NCBI GenBank assembly: GCA_963589785.1
Contig: CAVAMJ010000009.1
Coordinates: forward strand, 1 to 64,000
DNA: 64,000 nt
Reading direction: 5' to 3'
From: SIG603 sp963589785
GTDB lineage: Bacteria; Bacillota; Clostridia; Oscillospirales; Acutalibacteraceae
Shown one piece after another: positions 7,136 to 13,676 of the stretch. Under the pieces are notes generated by a model that saw nothing but the letters and a program-made list of their open reading frames with translations, did not search any database and was not told where the DNA came from. Every line of letters starts with the position of its first letter. The first letter of the stretch is position 1. A program made the position numbers and the translations under genes.

Positions 7136-8248
7136 ATGGCAAAATACGATTATCTCGTTGTCGGAGCAGGTCTTTATGGTGCTGTTTTCGCTTACGAGGC
7201 AAAGAAGAACGGAAAGAGCGTGCTTGTAATTGATAAGAGAGATCATATCGCAGGCAACATTTACACCGAGAAGAGAAGCGACATCAACGTTCATGTTTAC
7301 GGTGCTCACATCTTCCACACAAGCAACAAAGAGGTCTGGAACTATGTACAGCGTTTCGCTGAGTTCAACAGATACACAAATTCACCTGTTGCAAAGTATA
7401 AGAACGAGCTCTATAACATGCCATTCAATATGAACACCTTCTCAAGAATGTGGAATATCACAACTCCCGCTGAGGCTAAGGCTATCATTGAGGAGCAGAG
7501 AAAAGAGATTACAGGCGAGCCGAAGAACCTCGAGGAGCAGGCAATCTCACTTGTCGGCCGTGATATTTATGAGAAGCTTGTTAAGTGCTACACTGAGAAG
7601 CAGTGGGGAAGAGACTGCAAGGATCTACCGCCGTTCATCATCAAGCGTCTTCCCGTAAGATTTACTTATGATAACAACTACTTCAACGATATGTATCAGG
7701 GAATTCCTATGGGCGGATATACTCAGATGGTAGAGAAAATGCTCGATGGCATTGAGGTTCAGCTTGGCAAGGATTACCTCGCAGATAAGGAAAACTTTGA
7801 CGCTATGGCTGATAAGGTTGTTTACACAGGTGCAATTGATGCTTATTTCGGTTATCAGTTAGGCAACCTCGAGTATCGTTCAGTTAGATTCGAGACAGAG
7901 GAGCTTGATACAGATAATTACCAGGGTAATGCAGTTGTTAACTACAACGACAAGGATCATCCTTGGACAAGAATTATCGAGCACAAGCACTTCGAGTTCG
8001 GTACACAGCCGACTACAATCATCTCTAAGGAGTACAGTGCAGAGTGGAAGCCGGGCGATGAGCCGTATTATCCTGTCAATGACGAGAAGAACGGTGCTCT
8101 TTATGCTAAGTACAAGGAGCTTGCCGACAAGGAAGATAAGGTTATTTTCGGTGGCAGACTCGGTGAGTACAAGTACTATGACATGGACAAGGTTATAGCT
8201 GCTGTTCTTGGCAAGGTCAAGGAAGAGTTCGGCAAGGTTAGTGAGTAA
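7136..8248 (+). CDS. glf: UDP-galactopyranose mutase
   Basis: A 370-residue flavoenzyme that interconverts UDP-galactopyranose and UDP-galactofuranose, the donor for galactofuran synthesis. The N-terminal FAD-binding GAGLYG follows DYLVV. Family motifs include YGAHIFHTS, CYTEKQWGRD, RFTYDNNYFNDMYQG with MGGYTQM, and a C-terminal GGRLGEYKYYDMD. Length matches bacterial Glf (about 367). AAGGTGG precedes ATG 7136; upstream in-frame codons lie inside the previous gene and are rejected. It is the last gene of the operon and is followed by a strong hairpin. Confidence 0.96.
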   Translation: MAKYDYLVVGAGLYGAVFAYEAKKNGKSVLVIDKRDHIAGNIYTEKRSDINVHVYGAHIFHTSNKEVWNYVQRFAEFNRYTNSPVAKYKNELYNMPFNMNTFSRMWNITTPAEAKAIIEEQRKEITGEPKNLEEQAISLVGRDIYEKLVKCYTEKQWGRDCKDLPPFIIKRLPVRFTYDNNYFNDMYQGIPMGGYTQMVEKMLDGIEVQLGKDYLADKENFDAMADKVVYTGAIDAYFGYQLGNLEYRSVRFETEELDTDNYQGNAVVNYNDKDHPWTRIIEHKHFEFGTQPTTIISKEYSAEWKPGDEPYYPVNDEKNGALYAKYKELADKEDKVIFGGRLGEYKYYDMDKVIAAVLGKVKEEFGKVSE

Positions 8249-8288
8249 GATTTCTGACTTAATTTGCTTAAACTTAATATGATATAAA

Positions 8289-8321
8289 AAATGAGATACC
8301 TTTTAGCGAGGTATCTCATTT
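8289..8321. terminator. Bidirectional terminator between convergent genes
   Basis: Positions 8289-8300 pair perfectly (12 bp) with 8310-8321. A-rich and T-rich flanks on both sides suit termination of glf on the plus strand and the patatin gene on the minus strand. Confidence 0.85.
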
Positions 8322-8338
8322 AACTTTAGTTTAAACTA

Positions 8339-9190
8339 TCAATTATTCAAATACTCTTTCATGCTCTGAAGCATTTCTGTTCCGACTCTTCTGCCGTCCT
8401 CATACAGTGCTTTAAGTTTTTCAGTATCTTTCTCGACACGGCTGATAGTAATCGGACTTTGCGGACGAATGACAAATACTTTGCCTTCCTCCTCGAGCTT
8501 GTCAAGCTCTCTCATCTGAGCATTATAGACACGAGGTCTGTTGACAAGTGCGTCCACAAGCTTCGGATAATTGTGGTAAGCGGCTTCATAAGCGGTTTTC
8601 ATTGCCGGAGTTATCGGCAGTTTTCTGAATCCTTTTTCACGAGTTGTGATAACTACGGTCTTTCCACATTCGTTCATGCACTTTTCAAATGGAATTGGCA
8701 TAGTAAATCCACCGTCAAGGTATTTCTCGCCGTTCAAATCCTGCATTTTTGAGAGAAGCGGCAGACTTGCCGAAGCACGAACAGCGGTTAATATTTCAGA
8801 ACATTTGCCCTTTTCGAAAAATTCAGGCTCACCTGTTTTGACATTCGTAGCTACACAAGAAAATCTTTGCTCTGAATTATTGAAGGCTTCGTAGTCGAAC
8901 GGCTTGAGCTTTCCGCCGATTTCCTCGAGAAGAAAATCGAAATTAAAAACCATGCGGTGCTTTAAAAGCGGATCAAGTCCGACATATCTTTTGTCGTTTA
9001 CATATGTGAGATTAACATCGGCTGTTCTTCCGATTTGTTTTGAAACATAGTTAGCGCCTGAAAGAGCACCGGCAGAAACACCGGAAACATAAGAAAAATA
9101 AATATCGTTTTCCATGAAAACATCTACTACGCCGGCGGTGAACATGCATCTGAGAGAGCCGCCTTCCATGGCAAGAGCAGCATTTATCAT
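8339..9190 (-). CDS. Patatin-like phospholipase
   Basis: A 283-residue Ser/Asp dyad acyl hydrolase expected to act on phospholipid acyl chains. The oxyanion stretch MEGGSLR lies at the N-terminus, the nucleophile elbow is GVSAG at about residues 38-42, and the dyad aspartate is in YLDGGF. AGGAGG sits six bases upstream of ATG 9190; a longer frame to 9244 has no RBS and is rejected. There is no signal peptide, so it is cytosolic or membrane-peripheral like bacterial RssA/YjjU-type patatins. It is transcribed alone, converging on glf and divergent from trmB. A short palindrome (9210-9228) upstream may be an operator. Confidence 0.9.
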   Translation of the reverse strand: MINAALAMEGGSLRCMFTAGVVDVFMENDIYFSYVSGVSAGALSGANYVSKQIGRTADVNLTYVNDKRYVGLDPLLKHRMVFNFDFLLEEIGGKLKPFDYEAFNNSEQRFSCVATNVKTGEPEFFEKGKCSEILTAVRASASLPLLSKMQDLNGEKYLDGGFTMPIPFEKCMNECGKTVVITTREKGFRKLPITPAMKTAYEAAYHNYPKLVDALVNRPRVYNAQMRELDKLEEEGKVFVIRPQSPITISRVEKDTEKLKALYEDGRRVGTEMLQSMKEYLNN

Positions 9191-9209
9191 AAAATACCTC
9201 CTAATAAAT

Positions 9210-9228
9210 AAATGAACATCAGTCATTT
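9210..9228. promoter_or_regulatory. Candidate operator upstream of the patatin gene
   Basis: AAATGA (9210-9215) and TCATTT (9223-9228) form a 6-bp inverted repeat with a 7-nt spacer, 20 bases from the patatin start. The geometry resembles TetR-family operators, but no such regulator is adjacent. Confidence 0.25.
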
Positions 9229-9271
9229 TTTGATATTTTAGCATAAGATTGCATAAAATTCAAGTGTTCGC

Positions 9272-9300
9272 TTGTAAAGATGATGAATTTATAGTACAAT
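9272..9300 (+). promoter_or_regulatory. Promoter of trmB
   Basis: TTGTAA (9272-9277), a 17-nt spacer and TACAAT (9295-9300), 55 bases before the trmB start. Confidence 0.5.
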
Positions 9301-9354
9301 AATTCAGTTAAGAAAATGTTAATTAACCGCAAATTTTTTGATTGAAGGTAATAT

Positions 9355-10008
9355 ATGAGAATCAGAACGAAAAAATGGGCAAAACCAGAGCTTGCCGCTT
9401 GTGACTATTTTGTTGATAACCCACTTGAGCAAAAGGGAAAGTGGGATGACTTTTTCATAAAGAAACAGCCGATTCATCTCGATTTGGGATGCGGCAAATG
9501 CACATTCCTTGCAGAGCTTGCGTACAGAAACAAGGATGTTAACTACATCGGTGTCGATATAAGCTACGATATTTTGGGTGTTGCAAGAAGAAATATCTCC
9601 GAGAGATTTGGCGAGGAGAAGGTCGAGAATGTCGCACTTCTTTCTTACAATATCGAGAAGATTACCGATTTTATCGATGAGTCCGAAAAGGTTGACAGAA
9701 TTTATATAAATTTCTGCAATCCTTGGCAAAAGTCACGCTGCCACAAGAGAAGACTCACTCACACAAGACAGCTCGAAAATTACAAGAAGATTTTAGCTGA
9801 AAACGGCGAGATCTGGTTCAAGACAGATGACGATGACCTCTATCTCTCATCACTTAGATATTTTGATGAAGCCGGATTTGAGATTTACGAGAAGACAAAA
9901 GATCTCAATTCCTTGCCGGATACCGGAAATATTCTTTCAGAGCACGAGGTTATGTTTGAGGCTCAAGGAATTAAGACAAAGGCACTTAAGGCTAGACTCA
10001 AAAAGTGA
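9355..10008 (+). CDS. trmB: tRNA (guanine-N7-)-methyltransferase
   Basis: A 217-residue SAM-dependent enzyme that methylates G46 of tRNA. The SAM-binding motif LDLGCGKC starts near residue 42, and the family signature NFCNPWQKSRCHKRRLT lies at about 119-135, where most members read NFSDPWPKKRH. The conserved FKTDD with a following acidic run is also present. Length is normal. It is followed after seven bases by an inositol monophosphatase gene, suggesting co-transcription. Confidence 0.95.
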   Translation: MRIRTKKWAKPELAACDYFVDNPLEQKGKWDDFFIKKQPIHLDLGCGKCTFLAELAYRNKDVNYIGVDISYDILGVARRNISERFGEEKVENVALLSYNIEKITDFIDESEKVDRIYINFCNPWQKSRCHKRRLTHTRQLENYKKILAENGEIWFKTDDDDLYLSSLRYFDEAGFEIYEKTKDLNSLPDTGNILSEHEVMFEAQGIKTKALKARLKK

Positions 10009-10015
10009 GGCATAT

Positions 10016-10765
10016 ATGATTAAAACTGATTTAATCGAAGCGGCAATGCGTTTTTGCGGAAATATCATGCTGAATGCAGAGAGAAGCGATGAGATGGTTG
10101 ATGAGAAGAGCGGAAAAGCTAATTTCGTTACCACCTATGATAAACTTGTGCAAAAAACGCTCAAAGAAAAGCTTGGAGAGATAATGCCCGAGGCTCATTT
10201 TGTCGGTGAGGAAGAGGATATCCATGAGTCTATCGAGACAGGATATTCCTTCATAGTTGATCCTATTGACGGCACGACAAATTTCATCAGAGACTATCAT
10301 ATGAGCGCAATTTCAGTCGGACTGCTATATAATGAAGAACCGATTTTCGGTGCGGTCTATAACCCTTATCTTGATGAAATGTTTTCTGCGGAAAAGGGAA
10401 ATGGCGCTTATTTGAACGGCAAGCCGATTAAAGTCACGAAAAATTCACTTGAAAATTCGATTGTACTTTTCGGAACATCTCCGTATTATCCTGAGCTTAG
10501 CAAGAAATCTTTCGAGACAGCTTACGATTATTTCACCAAAGCACTTGACGTTAGAAGAAGCGGTTCTGCGGCACTTGACTTGTGTAGTGTAGCATCGGGC
10601 AGAGCTGATTTGTTTTTTGAATTGAGACTTAGCCCGTGGGATTTTGCGGCTGGGGCAATAATCATCACCGAGGCTGGCGGAGAAATCACCCAAATTAACG
10701 GTGAGAGCTTGAGCTTTGATAAGCCTTGCAGTGTTCTTGCGTCGAATTCTGTTGCAAACAAATGA
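10016..10765 (+). CDS. Inositol monophosphatase family protein (SuhB-like)
   Basis: A 249-residue metal-dependent phosphatase. Visible metal ligands are GEEE near residues 64-67, DPIDGTTNF beginning at D82, and WDFAAG with D209. These are the defining motifs of the family, which hydrolyses inositol phosphates and related sugar phosphates, or 3'-phosphoadenosine nucleotides in CysQ. ATG 10016 is chosen because the longer frame overlaps trmB. Substrate cannot be assigned from sequence; the absence of cysteine-assimilation genes nearby argues weakly against CysQ. Confidence 0.92.
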   Translation: MIKTDLIEAAMRFCGNIMLNAERSDEMVDEKSGKANFVTTYDKLVQKTLKEKLGEIMPEAHFVGEEEDIHESIETGYSFIVDPIDGTTNFIRDYHMSAISVGLLYNEEPIFGAVYNPYLDEMFSAEKGNGAYLNGKPIKVTKNSLENSIVLFGTSPYYPELSKKSFETAYDYFTKALDVRRSGSAALDLCSVASGRADLFFELRLSPWDFAAGAIIITEAGGEITQINGESLSFDKPCSVLASNSVANK

Positions 10766-10787
10766 AAAGAAGTTAAAGGAAATAGAA

Positions 10788-12056
10788 ATGTATTCTTATT
10801 TTAATATTGACGAAAAATTAATTAAGCTTTCAGAAAAAGCCGAGGATATGGCTAAGCCGTATTTTAAGGCAGTTGAAGATATTCAGCGTTACAATCAGCA
10901 GAAGATGCAGGCAGCATTCATGAATGCTGGTGTGTCGGAAAGTCACTTTGTCGGATCTACGGGTTACGGGTATGATGATGCAGGCAGAGAAGCTCTTGAT
11001 AAAGTGTTTGCCTATGCACTTGGAGCAGAGGACGCACTTGTCAGACATAACTTTGTCAGCGGAACTCACACACTTACGGTTGCTCTTTTCGGTGTTCTCC
11101 GCCCGGGAGACAAGATGCTTTGTGTCACCGGAACACCGTACGACACTATTTTAGGTGTTATCGGGCTTACAGGCAGTGGTATGGGCTCACTCAAAGAGTG
11201 GGGAGTAAGCTACGATCAGGTTGATCTTCTTGAGGACGGCTCAGTCGATTTAAAGGGAATTGAAGAAAAAGCAGATGATTCCTACAGAATGATATATATT
11301 CAGCGTTCTCGAGGATACAGCCTTAGACCGTCACTTAGAATTGACGATCTTGAAAAGATTATCGCCGTGGCAAGAAAGAAAGCGCCTAATGCAATTATCT
11401 TTGTTGATAACTGCTACGGTGAGTATGTAGAAAAAATAGAGCCTGTTTCGGTCGGTGCAGATCTTATGGCGGGTTCACTTATAAAGAATGCTGGCGGCGG
11501 AATTGCTCCGACAGGCGGTTATATTGCCGGTCGTCATGATTTAGTCGAGCTTTGTGCTTATCGTCTCACAACACCGGGAACAGGCAGAGAAATCGGCTGT
11601 ACTCTTAACAACAACAGAGAACTTTTCATGGGTGCGTTCCATGCTCCCAATGTTGCAGGTGAAGCTGTAAAGACAGCGATTTTCGCTTCTTCACTCTTTA
11701 CACTTCTCGGCTACGATGTAACACCGAGATTTGACGAGCCTCGAGGTGATATTATTCAGGCTATCAAGCTTAAGGAGAGAGAGGCTCTGATTAGCTTCTG
11801 TCGTGGTGTACAGAAGGGTGCACCTGTTGACTCCTTTGTCACTCCGATTCCCGCTCCGATGCCCGGTTATGATGATGATGTTATCATGGCTGCGGGTGCT
11901 TTCACACTTGGCGCATCAATCGAGCTTTCTGCCGATGCTCCGCTTCGTGAGCCGTATGCAGTTTGGCTTCAGGGAGGACTTAACTACAACAGCGGTAATC
12001 TTGGAATTACACTTGCCGCACAGCAAATGCTTGACAGCGGAATAATCAAGCTGTAA
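10788..12056 (+). CDS. Methionine gamma-lyase family PLP enzyme (aluminium-resistance-protein family)
   Basis: A 422-residue pyridoxal-phosphate enzyme of the Met_gamma_lyase (PF06838) family found in Firmicutes and often labelled aluminium resistance protein. PLP-fold motifs include FVSGTHTL, RGYSLRPSL, the aspartate in FVDNCYGE, and GSLIKNAGGG, whose K233 is the likely Schiff-base lysine. The C-terminal VWLQGGLNY is also family-typical. AAAGGA precedes ATG 10788; the longer frame lies in the previous gene. The next gene, an amino acid racemase, begins 10 bases after the stop, so both may act on amino acids. The real substrate of this family is uncertain. Confidence 0.88.
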   Translation: MYSYFNIDEKLIKLSEKAEDMAKPYFKAVEDIQRYNQQKMQAAFMNAGVSESHFVGSTGYGYDDAGREALDKVFAYALGAEDALVRHNFVSGTHTLTVALFGVLRPGDKMLCVTGTPYDTILGVIGLTGSGMGSLKEWGVSYDQVDLLEDGSVDLKGIEEKADDSYRMIYIQRSRGYSLRPSLRIDDLEKIIAVARKKAPNAIIFVDNCYGEYVEKIEPVSVGADLMAGSLIKNAGGGIAPTGGYIAGRHDLVELCAYRLTTPGTGREIGCTLNNNRELFMGAFHAPNVAGEAVKTAIFASSLFTLLGYDVTPRFDEPRGDIIQAIKLKEREALISFCRGVQKGAPVDSFVTPIPAPMPGYDDDVIMAAGAFTLGASIELSADAPLREPYAVWLQGGLNYNSGNLGITLAAQQMLDSGIIKL

Positions 12057-12066
12057 GGGTGACAAA

Positions 12067-12774
12067 ATGAGTGAACGAAAGCTTTTGGGAGTTCTTGGCG
12101 GAATGGGCCCGATGAGTTCGGTCTTTTTCTATGAACTTCTGACAGAGAACACAGATGCAAGCTGTGACCAGGAGCATGTTGATATGATCCTCTCAAGCCG
12201 TGCAACAATACCCGACAGAACGGATTATATTCTCGGTATCAGTGAGGATAATCCGCTTCCGGCAATGTTGGAGGAGACTAAACGTCTTACAGAAGCCGGC
12301 TGTACAACAATAGCAATGACGTGCAACACCGCTCATTACTTTTATGAAGCGCTTCAGGCTTCTACTGAAGTTCCGATTTTAAATATCGGCAGACTTGCGG
12401 TCGAAGAAATCGAGCGTCACGGGATTAAAAAGGTTGGTCTTTTAGCTACAACGGGTACAGTTAAAACAGGTATTTATCAGACGGCTTGTGAAGAAAAGGG
12501 GATAGAATGTATTTCTCCTGACGAGAATGATCAGAAAATCGTAATGTCGATTATTTATGATCAGGTTAAAGCTGGCAAGAAAGTAAATATGACTGCATTT
12601 AAGGCGGTTTCTGATAAGCTGATTGAAAGAGGCGCTGAGATTTTGATACTCGGATGCACTGAACTTTCGGTTATCAGACGAACAGAATCGCTTGGTGAGG
12701 AATATATCGATCCACTTTTAATTTTAGCAAGAGAGTGCATAGTCTCTTGTAACAGAAAGCTCAAGGAGTGTTGA
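12067..12774 (+). CDS. Aspartate/glutamate racemase family protein
   Basis: A 235-residue cofactor-independent racemase. It begins with LGVLGGMGPMSS and carries the paired catalytic cysteines C86 (MTCNTAH) and C197 (LGCTEL). Length and both motifs match aspartate racemase and YgeA-type enzymes. A D-amino acid for the cell wall or signalling is a plausible product, but the substrate is open. AAGGGTG precedes the ATG, and the gene is probably co-transcribed with the PLP enzyme upstream. Confidence 0.92.
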   Translation: MSERKLLGVLGGMGPMSSVFFYELLTENTDASCDQEHVDMILSSRATIPDRTDYILGISEDNPLPAMLEETKRLTEAGCTTIAMTCNTAHYFYEALQASTEVPILNIGRLAVEEIERHGIKKVGLLATTGTVKTGIYQTACEEKGIECISPDENDQKIVMSIIYDQVKAGKKVNMTAFKAVSDKLIERGAEILILGCTELSVIRRTESLGEEYIDPLLILARECIVSCNRKLKEC

Positions 12775-12793
12775 GCTTAATTTGAGGCAAATT

Positions 12794-13558
12794 ATGAGAA
12801 TCAATTTTTCGGGAATAACAGATATCGGAGCGATAAGATACAATAACGAGGATAACTTGCTATTGCTTGGAAATCACTTCCGAGATGATACAGAAAGCTC
12901 AAGCTTTTCATATTCTTCCACTTGTGACGAGAAAAGTCAGCTTTATGCTGTCTGCGACGGAATGGGCGGAGGAAGCAAGGGGGAGATGGCATCTTTGCTT
13001 GCAGTGAAAGGCTTGTCTGAATTTTATCCCTATAAGAATTTCGATTCTGATAAAGATATTATATTTGATAAACTTAATCAAACAGTACTGAATTATTCGC
13101 TTGATAATAACTTCTCTGTTTGCGGAACAACTATTGTTCTCTTTCATCTTCATAGAGGGAAGGCGAGACTTTATAATATCGGCGACAGCGAAGGTTTTAT
13201 TTTCAGAGACGGAAAGTTAACAAAACTCAGCTACGATGATACGGTTTACCAAATGTATCATGACCTTGGCATAAATATCAATTTCGGAAGAAATATGCTC
13301 ACTCAGTATCTTGGTGTAAATCCCGATGAGGTTATGTTAAATCCGCATATTTCAGACGAATATAAGCTTAAAAAGGGCGATATTCTACTTCTTAACAGTG
13401 ACGGCGTTACTAATTCTGTGAGACTTGATGAAATTGAAGAAATTCTTTCGGCTAAGAAACCAATTGCCGAAAAGTCAGCAGAAATAATCAAACTTTGCAA
13501 CGAAAAAGAATGCAATGATAATGTTACTGTTGTTTTGATTGAAGTTGAAAAAGCGTAA
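12794..13558 (+). CDS. PP2C-family serine/threonine protein phosphatase
   Basis: A 254-residue metal-dependent phosphatase. Motifs run in order: DIGAIRYNNEDN (metal-binding E/D), VCDGMGGGSKGEMAS with D55, YNIGDSEGF, LLNSDGVT and the terminal NDNVTVV. It would remove phosphate from Ser/Thr/Tyr-phosphorylated proteins. ATG 12794 has GAGG six bases upstream; TTG 12782 is an alternative. In Firmicutes prpC usually sits beside a PASTA Ser/Thr kinase, ribosome GTPase and rsmB; none is here. It therefore may serve a different regulatory circuit. It has no membrane segment. Confidence 0.92.
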   Translation: MRINFSGITDIGAIRYNNEDNLLLLGNHFRDDTESSSFSYSSTCDEKSQLYAVCDGMGGGSKGEMASLLAVKGLSEFYPYKNFDSDKDIIFDKLNQTVLNYSLDNNFSVCGTTIVLFHLHRGKARLYNIGDSEGFIFRDGKLTKLSYDDTVYQMYHDLGININFGRNMLTQYLGVNPDEVMLNPHISDEYKLKKGDILLLNSDGVTNSVRLDEIEEILSAKKPIAEKSAEIIKLCNEKECNDNVTVVLIEVEKA

Positions 13559-13569
13559 ATAAAACACTA

Positions 13570-13602
13570 AAAACTTTAAGGCATTTGCTTTAGAGTTTTT
13601 TC
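13570..13602 (+). terminator. Terminator of the PP2C gene
   Basis: AAACTTTAA (13571-13579) pairs with TTAGAGTTT with one G-U pair, followed by a T-run. Confidence 0.5.
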
Positions 13603-13611
13603 ATAACAAAA

Positions 13612-13640
13612 ATCCCCTGCCTCAAAAAGAGACAGGGGAC
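13612..13640 (-). terminator. Terminator of ppdK
   Basis: CCCCTGCCTC (13614-13623) pairs with GAGACAGGGG (13629-13638) with one mismatch; on the minus strand a run of T follows. It lies 36 bases beyond the ppdK stop. Confidence 0.75.
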
Positions 13641-13676
13641 AATTTATTAAATTAGAACCAAATTTCTACTCAGAAA

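Noticed and set aside
9319..9729. Reverse-strand frame overlapping trmB
   Set aside because: It is opposite to clear TrmB motifs and lacks a start signal.
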